Below, in pieces: positions 11,371 to 33,043 of a stretch of 64,000 nucleotides of DNA. This DNA is from Neocallimastix lanati (nom. inval.) (Eukaryota > Neocallimastigomycota > Neocallimastigomycetes > Neocallimastigales > Neocallimastigaceae): the NCBI GenBank assembly GCA_016946835.1, contig JACVTC010000144.1, positions 97,001-161,000 on the forward strand. Direction: 5' to 3'. The first letter of the stretch is position 1, and each line of letters starts with the position of its first letter. Made by a program: the position numbers and the translations under genes. Below the pieces are notes generated by a model, which worked only from the letters and a program-made list of their open reading frames with translations, was not told where the DNA came from and did not search any database.

Positions 11371-11611
11371 TGTTTAATATTTATTTATTAATAATTAGAT
11401 ATATAACGCAAGTGTTATATAAATGGTTAACAAAGATTTAAAGTACAGATAAAATTACATGTTTTTATATTTAATTGTGGCTTGTTCTAGATACATACTA
11501 ATTTATATTTTAATTTGTAATTACAATATATTTAATATAATTTAATTTAATATTTTATTAAACTTAAGCTAGACTATAACTTTATATTAATAAAATTAAC
11601 ATACGTTAACA
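11371..11611 (-). repeat. 5' LTR of the copia element
   Basis: 241 bp, same sequence as 5179-5419 by eye. Being on the minus strand, this right-hand copy is the upstream, promoter-bearing LTR. Confidence 0.92.
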
Positions 11612-11729
11612 ATTATTATTATTATTATTATTATTATTTTTATTATTTTTATAAATTACAAAATAAATACATATATTAAGATAATATGATTAAATAAATA
11701 GTATAATTTAGATATTAACAATTATTATG

Positions 11730-11768
<39 letters not shown>

Positions 11769-12048
11769 GAACATAAATTAAATTACAAAATAAATATATT
11801 AAGATAATATGAATAAATAAATAATATAATTTAGATATTAACAATTATTATTATTATTATTATTATTATAATAATAATAATTTATTTACTAACTTTACTA
11901 TAAAAAGATAAAAAAATTAGAATTTAAATGAAAAAAATATTAAAAAAAAAAAAAAAAATAGCATTTCATTCCATTTAAAATATTAAAAATTAAAACTAAA
12001 AACGATTAAATTTAAAAAAATATAGTAAAATACATAAAATCAAATTTT
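11612..12048. repeat. Tandem duplication with ATT microsatellites, 3' of the Groucho-type gene
   Basis: Two diverged copies of a unit (AAATTACAAAATAAATA...TTTAGATATTAACAATTATTA, about 11651-11725 and 11780-11850) are separated by an ATT tract (about 11730-11768). The copia element inserted at the left edge of this array. The rest of the segment is A/T homopolymer and the 3' flank of the neighbouring gene. Confidence 0.65.
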
Positions 12049-17385
<5,337 letters not shown>

Positions 17386-19219
17386 ATTATAACTCTAAAT
17401 TATTAAATTCCAAAGTATTAATATTGTCAAGTTTTATTATTTAATTCTGTCATAAAATTATCACTTTTAATAATAAAACCTAATAATAAATAAATTAAAA
17501 ATTTTATATTGTGATAAAAAAAATTATTACAATAGTATAAAATAAAATTAAAAATAACAATTAATAAAAAAATTAAATTAATGAAATAGAAATAGTTTGT
17601 TATTTAACAGTATGTCTACGATTAAAAATTGATCAGTATAAAAAAATATTTACTATTATTATTATAAAGATAAAGAAATTTTCTTATTTAATTCTTAAAC
17701 TTAAATTTTATAGAGGTATACTACATAAAATTATAATTTGATAAAATTATGTAAATTTCTATTTATTAAACTAATATAATATATAATTTGTTACAATATA
17801 TTATATTCTATCATAAATAAGTATTAATCATATATTGTAATTTCTTACTAATATGTTCATTCATACATCACATCAATTCATTCATTCATTAACTACATAT
17901 ATTGCTTAATAATAATTTTAAATCTTTATACTTATATAACTTTCAAAATTATATTCATCTTATAATATTTTTGAAATATTAATAGTATTTAATATTAATA
18001 ATTTCTTTTAAATAAAAAACTATAATAATTTAACGTGAATTTTATATTGTTATGTATATGATAAATCAATTTTCAATTTCAATTTAATTATATTTTTATG
18101 AAATTTTAAAATAAATAAAATAAAAGAAATTAACATTATTATTACACTTTTAACAAGGTTCAATAATATTTATATATATTATGATAAAAAATTCATTTCT
18201 ATATTATTATTATATTTATTATAATATCAAAATTAATCATTCATTCACTTCAGAAAAGGTGTTGTATTATTTGATTTTTGATTTTAAAAATAAAAAAAAT
18301 ACTATAAATTATAGTTTGACTTTATTTTCAAACTAAGTTTATAATAATTATTTTATTTTCAATATATATATTTTATATGTACCTTTCTTCTCCTTTTTAT
18401 TTTTGAAATGATAAAAAAAAAAGTATTAAAAAAAAGTATTATAAATCTTTAAACAAAAATATAAATAAAGCAATTATTTTAATTATATTTTAAATAAAAA
18501 CATTATTTTATAGAAAAAATAATTTTTGAATTAAAAAACTATCTTTAAAAAAATTTTTAATGTAAAAAAATGAACAAATTTTAAATATAAAAAAATTGAA
18601 TATAAATTAAAATAAATTAAAATGAAAATTAAATTTTTCATAGTGTTACTATGATATAAAATTATATTAATATTAAAACTTTATTAATTAATAAAAATAT
18701 ATATGATATATTATATTTCATATCATTGAAACATAAAAACTTAACTAGGGAAATTTTTAGATTTATCTGTAAATTTTTGTGTGATACTATTATTATTGTT
18801 ATTATTATTAATTTTAATAATAATAAAAAATATTATAAATTTTAGATTATATTGTTTTTTTATTTTATTTTATTTTACTTTATTTTGTATTCATTATTTA
18901 TTTTATTTTATATATACTATTTACTTTATTTTATTTTATATTACTTTACTATTTACTTTATTTTATTTTATATTACTTTACTATTTACTTTATTTTATTT
19001 TATTTAATTTTATTTAATTTTATTTAATTTTATTTTATTTTATTTAATTTTATTCTATTTTATTTTATTGGATAAATTGAACTATGGATAAAAAAAAAGT
19101 ATCCATTTTTTTCATACACCTTTCTTTGACTTGATTAGTATAATAAATATATCCCAAAATAAAATACAATTTTAAAGCAAATATTAAATGAAAACTTTTC
19201 TTATTTTTATTCAAATAAC

Positions 19220-19286
<67 letters not shown>

Positions 19287-19392
19287 TTTTGTCAATTATA
19301 TATATTTATTTATTTTAATATAAAATATTTTGATAATTATATGATTCTTTTTTATAAAATATAATAATAAATAGATTATATCATAAATAAAT

Positions 19393-19435
<43 letters not shown>

Positions 19436-20703
19436 TATTAAATGTATTTTATAAATTATAATTATTACAATTAAAAATAATTATTGCTATTATTATAATG
19501 ATAAATATAATTAAATAACTTTATGGTATTTTTAATTAGCAATAAATATCTAATATCAATAATAAATTGATATTTTTATTATTAGATAGAATAAAAATTA
19601 TTAATAAATTATTCATTTAATATATATTATTTATTTAAATATTATTATTAGAAAAAGCATTAAATTATCACTAATTATTAATTATATGTATCATATGAAT
19701 TCAAAAACAAAAAAAAATCAAAAGAATTTACAATATACTTCATCATTCAGTAATATGAAGTAGAGTTAGATTTTACATCTAAGGATACATATTTGAAAAA
19801 AAATGAATAATAATAATAATAAAAATATAATATATAAAATCATTTATATGTTTGTATTATTAAATTCAACTCTTAATTAGTAAATATTTCATAATAATGA
19901 AGAATCCATATATTTTAATTTTATCTCTATCTTTTAATATATATTGATTACATCATCCTACTTCTGATTTTTAAATAAAAAATATTTATTTATAATTTCA
20001 TTTTATATATATTTTGTTTATGTGCTATTTCAGAGATAGTCATTTTAATTATTTTATTTTTTATTAATAAAATATATTATAAATTAATATTGTTTAATTT
20101 ATACTAAAAGCTTTCTCAATATTATTACTTTTATATGTAAAAGAATAAATAATATCTAATATAGCACAAAATAAAAATTAATATATTTTATATTTTATTC
20201 CTTTATTAAAAAAAATAATTGAAAACTATTAATTTATTTAATTATTCCTTAATTAAAAAATAAATTTGAAATATTTTTTTATTTATTTAATTTAAAAAAA
20301 AAAAAAATTTTGAAGTAATCTTAATTATTATTATTTATTTTTTTTTTTTTATAACAAAATTTTAATTATTAATTAATAATATATATATATATCATTATTT
20401 AATCATGTGAATAAATTTTTTATGTATTTATAAAATAAATTTATTTTTATTAAATAGTTAAAAAAATTTATTATTATCCAATCATAATCCAAAAAATTAA
20501 TTTTTTATTTATTATTGGCTAAAAAATTAAAAAATCAAAATTTTAATTTTTTTTTTAAATAATATTAATTTTACAAAACTCAAAATGATTTAAATTTTTA
20601 TATATTATTAGTTTATTTTAATATATATTATATTTATATTCGATTTTTTAAAAAAATTTTAACAAATAATATAATTTTTATAAATTAAATATAACAAATT
20701 TTT

Positions 20704-20743
<40 letters not shown>

Positions 20744-20999
20744 ACTCCATTATTGTTTTATAAGGTCAATTAAATAATAGAATTATTTTTATATTTATTA
20801 TAATTTAAAGGAAAGTTATAATAAATTAAAAAATTATATTTTCAAAAAAAAAAAAAACGGAGAGTACTGAATTTTGAATTTATATATTTATTTATTTCAT
20901 TTTACTAATTTTATATATACAATTTGTTAATTTTGAAGTAATATAAAAATCTTTAAATTGTTCTTTTTAGTTTTATAAAATTTTAATAAACTTATAAAA
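17386..20999. other. 3.6-kb divergent intergenic region, no gene seen
   Basis: This lies between the diverging Groucho-type gene (minus) and NOG1 (plus), so it should hold both promoters. Contents: TTTTA/TTTAC tandem repeats at about 18850-19070, an ATT tract at about 19222-19284, an AT tract at about 19396-19432 and a T run at about 20708-20741. I found no ORF with recognisable content and no RNA gene. Confidence 0.7.
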
Positions 21000-23927
21000 A
21001 TGGCATCATCTTTTTATAACTTCAAAAAAATTACTGTTGTACCCACAGTAACGGAATTTATTGATATTGTTTTATCAAAAACTCAAAGAAAAACACCAAC
21101 AGTAGTTCATCCAAATTATAAAATCACCCGTATTAGACAATTTTATATGAGAAAAGTCAAGTTTGCCGAAGAAGTATGTTATATACGGAATTAAATAATT
21201 TACAATATTATTAGTAATTAAAGCAATTCTTTAATGATTTATTCAAGCTAATTTAAATAAATTTTTAATAAAAAAAATATTTATTATTATTTTTCATTAT
21301 TTAATAAAAATTTAAAATTAAAGGCATTTAACGAAAAATTAAATTTAATATTAAATGAATTTCCAAAACTTGATGTAAGTATTTATATAAGTTCTGATTA
21401 AATAATAACAATTCAATTAAAAATAATGAATAATAATATTAATTTTAATAATTATATTAGGAAATTCATCCCTTCTATGCTGATTTAATGAATGTTTTAT
21501 ATGATAGAGATCACTATAAGTTAGCATTAGCCCAAATTAATACAGCAAGACATTTAATTGAACAAATTGCAAAAGATTATGTAAGATTATTAAAATTTGC
21601 CGATTCTCTTTATCGTTGTAAGCAATTAAAGAAAGCTGCACTCGGAAGGTAGATAAGATTATTTAGGCACAATATAATAATAATTAAATATTATTTTATT
21701 AATATTTTATTAAAATGATATATTTATATACTAAAATTAATAATAAAGAATGGCTACTGTTATGAAAAGACAGAAGGATAGTTTAGCCTACTTAGAACAA
21801 GTTAGACAGCACTTAGCTCGTTTACCATCTATCGATCCAAATACTCGTACATTATTAATTTGTGGTACACCAAATGTTGGAAAGTAAGTATATTAATATT
21901 TTATTTTTTTTTTCTTTAAAAAAAATTCTAAACCGTTTTTAATAAATATATTATTATTAACAATTAATGAATTAATTATAACAAAAAAAAAAAAAAAATA
22001 GGTCGAGTTTCATGAATAAAGTTACAAGAACTGAAGTTGAAGTTCAACCATATGCTTTCACTACAAAGTCATTATTTGTTGGTCATATGGATTACAAATA
22101 CCTTAGATGGCAAGTTATTGATACACCAGGTATTTTAGATCATGCACTTGAACAGCGTAATACTATCGAAATGCAATCTATTACAGCTTTAGCTCACTTA
22201 AAAGCCTGTGTTTTATTCTTTATGGATTTATCTGGTCAATGTGGTTATAGTATCAAGGAGCAAGTATGTTATATAAAATTTATAAAAGAATTAATTAAAA
22301 ATGTATTTTTAAATTATTAATTGATGTATTTTTATGATATATTAATATTTTTTTATTCCTATTATAATTAATTTCATTTCTAAAATTAAGAGCAATTTAT
22401 TCCATAGTATTAAACCATTATTCTCAAACAAGCCATGTGTTTTGGTTATTAATAAAATTGATGTTATGAGACCTGAAGATTTAAACCCAGAAGATAGAAA
22501 ATTAATTGAAGATATTGAAAAGTCTGGAGCAACTATTGTTTTATCAAGTTGTTATACCGATGAAGGTGTCATGGATGTAAAAAGTACTGCCTGTGAAAAG
22601 TTATTAGCTTCAAGAGTTGAAGTTAAAATGAAATCAACAAGAGTTAGCGATGTATTGAATAGAGTTCATCTTGCTGTTCCTAAACCAAGAGATAATAAAG
22701 TAAAGAGATTAAAAACATATATAAATAACAAATTTTAAATTATATACTATTATATATATTATTAAATGAAATAAAATTTCAATTTTTTTTTTTTTTAATA
22801 TTTAATTTTAAAATTTTTAATTTAAAAAGGAACGTAAACCATTTGTACCCGAAGCTCTTAAGAATCATGTTCCATATGATCCAAATGATCCAAACCGTAG
22901 AAAGTTAGAAAGAGATATTGAATTAGAAAATGGTGGTGCTGGTGTTTACCAAGTTGATCTTAAAAGTAAATTATTGAAATTTATATATTATTACGTATAT
23001 AGTTGAAATAATATTAAATGTAAAATTAAATTAAATTTTATTACAGAGAACTACATTCTTAAGAATGATGAATGGAAATATGATGTTATTCCAGAAATTA
23101 TGGATGGTAAGAATGTTGCTGACTTTATTGATCCAGAAATTGAAGAAAAATTAGATGAATTAGAAAGAGAAGAAGAACGTTTAATTGCTGAAGGTTACTA
23201 CGATTCAGAAGAAGAAATGGTATATATTTATTTTATTAAAAATAAAAATAATTTGATTATATTTATTAAATAAATAAAAAAATAAAAAAAAAAAAAAAAT
23301 TAAATTAAATTATTAATATTATCATTAGTATGATTCCGAAGAAGAAGCTATTAAAGAGGCTGCTAAAGAAATTAATGAAAAGAAATCTATAATTATTCAA
23401 AAACATAGAACAAATAAATCAAAGAATAGACTTGTTGTTCCAAGAACAGCTACTTTTGCTAGAGTAAATATCAATATATATTTTATAATTTTTTTTAATA
23501 GTTTTTTTTCTTTATTAAATATAATTAACATTACATTTTAATAATTAAATATATATTTTAATTCTAAATAATTTTAAAATATATATAATAGCCTCCAGAA
23601 AATAATATTGAAGATAAATTTAAGGAAATGGGTGTTGACGATGCTCCATTAACTAATCGTAAACGTGTAAGATCTACTGTTCGTGAAGGTGATGAAGCTA
23701 TGCGTTCAGCATCTGCCATGAGAGGTGTTAGTATGGTAAGAGATCCATCAATGGCTGGATTAAAGAATAAAAAACAGAAATTAGAAGCAATCTCATTAAT
23801 GAAGAAAACTACTAAGGATATTGGTCTTAAATCACGTAGAGGTGAAGCTGACCGTTCTATAGCTGTTAAAATGCCAAAGCATTTATTCACTGGAAAGCGT
23901 GGTATCGGAAAAACTGACCGTAGATAA
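21000..23927 (+). CDS. NOG1: Nucleolar GTP-binding protein NOG1, 10 exons
   Basis: Exons: 21000-21173, 21324-21374, 21461-21648, 21749-21883, 22002-22263, 22391-22699, 22830-22965, 23047-23219, 23329-23463, 23592-23927. Phases agree and give 632 residues, close to yeast Nog1 (about 650). NOG1 is an Obg-related GTPase of pre-60S ribosomal particles in the nucleolus, with its C-terminal tail in the peptide exit tunnel during assembly. The N-terminal helical part starts [21 protein letters not shown]1 is GTPNVGKSS (about 176-184, split by intron 4), G3 is VIDTPG (about 221), and G4 is NKID (about 289). The family motif [15 protein letters not shown] follows G3. The C-terminus is basic (ends [11 protein letters not shown]). 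G1 reads GTPNVGKSS where most relatives have GYPNVGKSS. The start is the first ATG, in the expected N-terminal context. Confidence 0.95.
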
Positions 23928-24283
23928 GCGGTTAATACAATATTTTTTAGAATTAACACATAATTTATATTTATTTTCAAAAAAAAAAAAAATAATAATA
24001 ATAATAATAACAATAATGTATTTAACAAAAAAAAATTATAGAATTTATATTATAACTTGGGTAATATATATATATATAGTTTGTATGTTAGTTTGTATGT
24101 TTTCATTTCGTTATATTTAACAAAATTTCGTCTTATTTATAAATGTATTTCACATAATATATAATAAAAAATTTTATCATATATTTTTATTTATTAACAC
24201 AATGAAATAAATAATTTTATAAAGATAATAAATAAAATATTCTAATAATAAAACAATTTTTAAATATATTATATAAATAATCT

Positions 24284-24314
<31 letters not shown>

Positions 24315-24381
24315 ATATTGAAATATAAAAAGTATTTTATATAAATATGGTTATTAAGATTATTTATTTACTAGAAAAAAA

Positions 24382-24492
24382 AAATCAAATAATTCATCTT
24401 CATCTACTCGTCATAGAAAAAAAGAAAGGGAAAGAAATCGTAGTAAACATTATTCACATAGAAGTAGTGATTGTCATTATGAAAACCATTAA
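24382..24492 (+). pseudogene. Possible relic of an Arg/Ser-rich coding segment
   Basis: One frame reads SSSSTRHRKKERERNRSK and on to a TAA at 24490. It has Ser, Arg and His dipeptides like the RS tails of splicing proteins such as CWC22, and more C and G than the DNA around it. It has no in-frame ATG and a stop lies just upstream (24355-24357). It could be a last exon whose upstream exons I cannot see, a decayed duplicate, or chance. Confidence 0.25.
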
Positions 24493-24578
24493 AATAATTA
24501 CAAAAAGATAAACATAGATAGACGTAGAAAATAGATTAAAATAAATAATATTTAATAATTTAATTTTATTTTAATCTT

Positions 24579-24630
<52 letters not shown>

Positions 24631-24842
24631 TTTTAAAATTAATAAATTTAATGTATATATTTATTTTTAAATTTATATCCTTGCTATAATAATTAATCTA
24701 AATATAAAAAATAATGAAGATTAAAAAATAAAAAATAAAAAAATGTTAATTTAAACTATGTAATCCAAAATTTATTAAAAAAAAAATTAGTATTGAAATA
24801 TTAAAGTTTTGAAAGCATGACATTTGGGAGATATTTTAATTT

Positions 24843-24876
<34 letters not shown>

Positions 24877-25157
24877 TAAAAATAAAAAAAAAAAAAAATA
24901 AAAAAAGTTTTGATAATAAAAATAATATAAATATATGTTTAAATTATTTATTATTATTTGTAAATTGGAAAATTTTATTATTCAAACTTTACATTTCTTT
25001 ATATAGTTATATATGTTTATCACAAAAAAAATTTTTAAATATAAAAAAGAATTTATGAGAAAATATATGAATTCTATATTATAATATTATTATTTTTATA
25101 TGGAATGTTTTTCTAATTAAATGAGAAAAATGAATTTTATTTCTAGTTATTTAATAA

Positions 25158-25180
<23 letters not shown>

Positions 25181-25188
<8 letters not shown>

Positions 25189-25260
25189 TATCTTGATTTT
25201 ATTAATTATAATAAAAAAAAAAAACTAATATCTTGATTTTATTAATTATAATAAAAAAAA
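25181..25260. repeat. Exact 40-bp tandem duplication
   Basis: Two identical adjacent 40-bp units (AAAACTAATATCTTG...), 25181-25220 and 25221-25260. Identity suggests a recent slip or unequal exchange. Confidence 0.9.
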
Positions 25261-25502
25261 TTGTAATAAAGATAAAAAATAAAATATATACTTATAAATA
25301 AATATTATATTTTTTATATTTATTAAATTATTTTCCTTAAACCTTTTTTATATATACATATATTTATTCTTATCACCTTATAACTGTTATAATTAACTTA
25401 TTTAATTAGTTATTTGCTTGTTCTTTTAATTATTTAAAAAATAATAATAACAATAATAATAAAAATAATAATAATAAGAAGAAGAAGAAATATTTGATTC
25501 AA

Positions 25503-27014
25503 ATGCATATTACTGAATTCGAAAAGTTGAATTATAATTATATAATTCAAGAATTAGCATTAAAAAATGATTATTGTTCGCAAAGTCGAAAATCTAGTTT
25601 AAATCTTGAAGAATATAATATCAATAAAAAAATAAAATTAGAACCGTTACTAAAAAATGATATTTCTTTAGATGATAATGAGCAATCACAATCTGTAGGT
25701 AAAAATAATGAAACCGATCTAGTAGATCAAGATCATATTAAAATAAATAATAAATCTTTTCAAGTTGTGTATGGAAATTTAAATAAATATAAAGGTTACA
25801 ATAAAAACACATCCAATCAAAATAATAAAAATGAGAAATTTACTAATACTGGAATTAATGAAGTTAAGGAAAGTAATGAAGAAGAATTATCATGTAATAA
25901 AAATTGCAATAATAAAATTTCAGATAATATGAATTTGGATGTAAGTGAAAGTGATGAAGAATTATATGATATAAATGATGAAGAGGATAATAAAGTAAAT
26001 GAATCGAATGATCAAATAGATATCAAGAGTAATGATAATGAAGAACAAGATAACAATATCTTTAGAAGAGGTCAACAAAAATTTATTTCTTCACCAAATT
26101 ATGGAACTAAAAATATGAATCGCTTATATCATCTCTTAAATTCGGTAAGTCCACTTTATAAGTTTGATTCAGCAATGAAAAAATCTTCTGAAATTACTGA
26201 AAATATTGAAAATCAATATTTTTTGAACAATGGTTCGATTAATAATAAACAAAAGAAAAATAAGGTATTGCGATTTGATGATGATGATAAGAATTCCAAT
26301 AAATATGAATCTGATATTGATGAATCTCCACAAAATTATTTAAACCCTTATTTAGATAATTATGTTGAAATATCATGTAAACTATTAAATAGTAGAATTC
26401 GTCTGGGTAAGCCAATTCCAATAGAACTAGAAATAATTAATAAAGGATCAAAATCAATACCATACTTAAAATTTGAAGTATGTGCAACAACAAACAATGT
26501 AGATAACGAAAATAATGAATCCTTTTGTGATAAAAAAATAATGTTTGCTTATTTTTTAGAAGCAGGTAAAAAATGTATCAAAAAATTTTCATTAGAGCCT
26601 TATCTATGGAATAACGAGGAAGACAACTTTTATGATAATATAAAAAATTTAAATATAAATACAGTAATGGGTAGTAATACACTTTACTCAACGAGCAACC
26701 TTTCCAATACTAAATCTAATATTATTACAAATAAAAATTTTTCATCCTACTATTACTACTCAAAAATGTATGCCAGATATAAAAATGCAAAAGCTTCAGA
26801 AAAAGGAAAGGGTATAGATTTACAATTTTATAAATAAAATATTTAGCATTAACTAAAATTACAATAAAATAAATACATTTTTATTATTTTATAAATATAT
26901 AATTATTATTATTTATTCATAAATTTACTAATTATAAACTTTAATTCTATTTATATAATAAAATTATATTTATTATTATTATTATTATATTTATTATTAT
27001 TATTATTATTATTA

Positions 27015-27084
<70 letters not shown>

Positions 27085-27117
27085 TACTGCAATTGTTATA
27101 TATAACAATTTTCTATT

Positions 27118-27150
<33 letters not shown>

Positions 27151-28566
27151 CAATAAAATATAGCATTTTTATCAAGAAATAAAAGCTTAAATAGTTTAAC
27201 TAATATATTTGACTTAGGAATAGCTGCAGATAAAGATGATTATGATGAATATAGAAATGAAATTAATTATAATACACTAAGAGTCATACCAAAAGAAGCA
27301 AAAATTATGTTAAAAAATTTACCTTCATCAATTAAAATAAATATTTATAAGGAAAATGGTGAATTACTTTTATGTAATAATTCTGAATTTACCTTAAAAT
27401 CTGAATATTTTACTCAAGATTTTTATTTATTAGGGCAATACTTCAAGTTAAATTCTGAAGATGAAAGTGCAAAGGGTAAAACAAGTAAATATAAAAAATA
27501 TAGAAAAAATAAGTCATACTCATTAAATATATTATTAGTAAATTCCTCGATCGAAGCAAAAAATAAATTTATACATTCTATTGAATATGCTTTATTTGTT
27601 GAAAAGCAATTATTGTCGAAAAATTCGGTCAATGAATTTAGAGATTTACTTGTTGATGATACTTCAATGGAATACTATAAAGACAATTCGTCAAAATTTT
27701 ATTGGAATAATAATAAAGAATACTATCAAGAAATTAAAATGGCAAATCATTTTCCTAAAAATATAAAATTTTATGATTGTCCATGCAATGATAGAATCGA
27801 TGATATTAAAAAGGACATGCCATCGAAAAATAACCATGGACATGATAAAAATTACAATACCTTTACCAAAATGAATTCATTATTTAAAAATAAATTTAAT
27901 ATTTTATCAACAATATCATCTGAAAATGAAATAAATACATCTTCTAATAATATAATTGATCAAAAAGTAAGTTCTACTAATGAAGAACAATATTGTTGTT
28001 GGTTTGATGGTGATGAGGCAGAATTAATATCAAATGGGGAATTACCATTAGGCAAAAAAATACTCGGGGAAAAAATATGTTACAACGACATAGAAGAAGA
28101 TTTTTATAATGATACTATAAAAAAGAATCCAATCCATAATATTGTTTATCTTTTCTCCCAAAAACAAATTGAAAATATTAAAACTATTGATAAAGAAAAT
28201 ATCGACAATAATATTAATAAATTATTAAAATTGAAAAAGGGATTAAATATATGTATAATTATGGATAATTGTAATATTATAAATACTGAATATCAAAATA
28301 TAAATGAATACATAGAATCCTTAAAACTAAAGTGTTCAACTTTATTTAACATTGATAAAGAAAATATATTTGTAATTCCATATTGTATTGATAGAAAAAT
28401 AGATTATGAAAATAACACTGATTTCAACAAATTAAATAATACAAACATTAATGACAATATGATTAAAAAAGAAAATCAAGAATATTTGAACTTTTTAAAT
28501 ATAGAATTTTTATATTTATTAATGTTAAAAGCGGAAGATGAATATTCCAAACTTTGCTTAAAATAA
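25503..28566 (+). CDS. Unrecognised protein: arrestin-like sheet plus degenerate GTPase-like region
   Basis: Two exons, 25503-26811 and 27164-28566, joined in phase across a GT-AG intron of 352 bp, give about 903 residues. I chose the ATG at 25503 because the codon nine bases upstream is TTG. Residues 1-285 are Asn/Glu/Asp-rich and probably disordered. Residues about 286-370 (ISCKLLNSRIRLGKPIPIEL and on) look like a beta-sandwich of the arrestin kind. From about 555 the segment LNILLVNSSIEAKNKFIHSI sits where a GTPase would have its P-loop but lacks the GxxxxGK[ST] residues. Near 797, LNICIIMDNCNII resembles the strand before a G4 motif, without N/TKxD. The intron has ATT tracts and a 31-A run just before its 3' AG. 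Both domain suggestions are inferences from pattern only. No function is assigned. Confidence 0.7.
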
Positions 28567-31420
<2,854 letters not shown>

Positions 31421-32002
31421 ATATAATTAAAAAATATTCAAATAAAATGGATAAAAAAAAAAATTAAATTAAAGAATATTTATGATAATTAATTAAATAA
31501 TTAAATAATTAAATAATATTATATATATTGGTTACACCATATCGAAAACAGAAAAAATTAAGAAAAAAAAATATCATTTATTCACGTAAAAACAAATTCT
31601 ACCTCTTTTTTATCTCTTTTTAATCATATATCATTTATTTTAGAATTTATAAAACTTAATATTGGAGGAAAAAAAAAATTAAATAAATAAATAAACCAAT
31701 AAATAAAATAAAAATGAATATAAAATATTCACATTAAAAGAAAGAAAAAAAAGTTTTATATATCTTTTTATTATTATTTATATATTATATAATATATATA
31801 TTAAATAATCAATATATCAATATACTAATTAAAAGAATTCAATCAAATTAATTAAAAAAAAAAAAAAGGCAAGAAAAATTAAAATTCAAAAAGTATCAAT
31901 TAACCAAAAAAAGAAAAGATATATAAGAAGAAGAAATGGGAATTTATTATAATAAAATAAAATAAAATAAAATAAAATAAAGAATGAATAAAGAAAAAAT
32001 AA

Positions 32003-32033
<31 letters not shown>

Positions 32034-32064
32034 TACAATATGAAAATATTATTAAATTATAAAT

Positions 32065-32102
<38 letters not shown>

Positions 32103-32568
32103 TTACAAAGTATATATTGTATATATATTATTTAATAATGTATATATATATAGATTATTTTTTATTTATTTATAAAAATTTTTATTTTTTTATTCCAATA
32201 TAAAAATAATAATGATAATAATAATAATAATAAATAAATAAATAAATTATTATAATAATACCAAAAAAAAAAAAAAACCTTTGTAAAAATGAATAAGTAT
32301 AAATGCATTTTAAATATATATCTTTTTTTTTTTTTTTTTTATATTATTATTATTATTTTTTTTATACTTTTTATTTTATTATTATTATTTTTTTTTTTTA
32401 TTGTTTATTTATTTTTTTATAATTAAAAAAATTTTTAACAATATAGAATTTATATATAATATAAAAATACCTATTTTTTTTTTTTTTTTTTTTTTTACGT
32501 ATGTTTATGAGCTATAGTTATAAAAACAGTATAGATAAAATATATAAAATAAATATTAATATTGGTAA

Positions 32569-32619
<51 letters not shown>

Positions 32620-33043
32620 ATAATAAATAAATAAATAAAATAAATAAAGAGGTATTTAACTTTTTTCTAATTTTTAACAATATAGAATTTATATATAATA
32701 TAAAAATTACCTATTTTTTTATGTATGTTTATGAGCTATAGTTATAAAAACAGTATAGATAAAAAGCATCTATTAATATTGGTACTAATAATATATATAT
32801 ATTAAAATAAAAAAATAAAAAAAATAATAATAATAATAATAATAAATAAATAAATAAATAAATAAATAAAAAAGAGGTATTTTAAATTTTTTCTTATTAT
32901 TATTATTATTATTATTATTTTTTTTATCTTTACACATATATACATAAAAATAAATATACTAAAAATGATGCTATACATATTGGTTTTTATATCAGCTATT
33001 TATAGAATATGTTTAACTTTAATTAATATAAATTATTAGTGAA
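31421..33043. other. Intergenic, A/T runs and a tandem duplication
   Basis: SRP54 3' flank and spacer. It holds an A34 run near 32066-32099, several T runs, AT tracts and the duplicated unit described below. No gene is seen. Confidence 0.65.
32433..32890. repeat. Two-copy tandem repeat, unit about 235 bp
   Basis: The words AACAATATAGAATTTATATA, GTATGTTTATGAGCTATAG and AAACAGTATAGATAAA occur in the same order from about 32437 and again from about 32677. Each copy ends in AATAAATA repeats and AGAGGTATTT. The copies have diverged in their homopolymer lengths. Confidence 0.75.

Larger units (their letters stand above)
5179..11611 (-). mobile_element. Ty1/copia LTR retrotransposon, nearly whole
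   Basis: A 6.4-kb element on the minus strand, bounded by two 241-bp LTRs that look identical by eye (TG...CA ends). ATTAT flanks both ends (5174-5178 and 11612-11616), which fits a 5-bp target duplication, although the target is an ATT microsatellite. A purine tract (GAGGGGGAG on the minus strand, 5420-5428) adjoins the 3' LTR at the left. A candidate primer-binding site adjoins the 5' LTR at the right. Inside is one long gag-pol frame in the copia order: Gag, protease, integrase, RT, RNase H. The element looks nearly whole, with about one break. Identical LTRs suggest recent insertion. Confidence 0.93.
23928..25502. other. Intergenic between NOG1 and the GTPase-like gene
   Basis: Mostly homopolymers: an A44 run at about 24580-24624, TTTA repeats near 24280-24312 and AAT/AAG repeats just before the next gene. 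It holds a short RS-like relic and an exact 40-bp tandem duplication, both listed separately. Nothing else is seen. Confidence 0.65.

Noticed and set aside
24347-24511. 54-codon ATG frame overlapping the RS-like relic
   Set aside because: Ile/Lys/Val-rich reading in a different frame; the RS-like frame is the more protein-like of the two.
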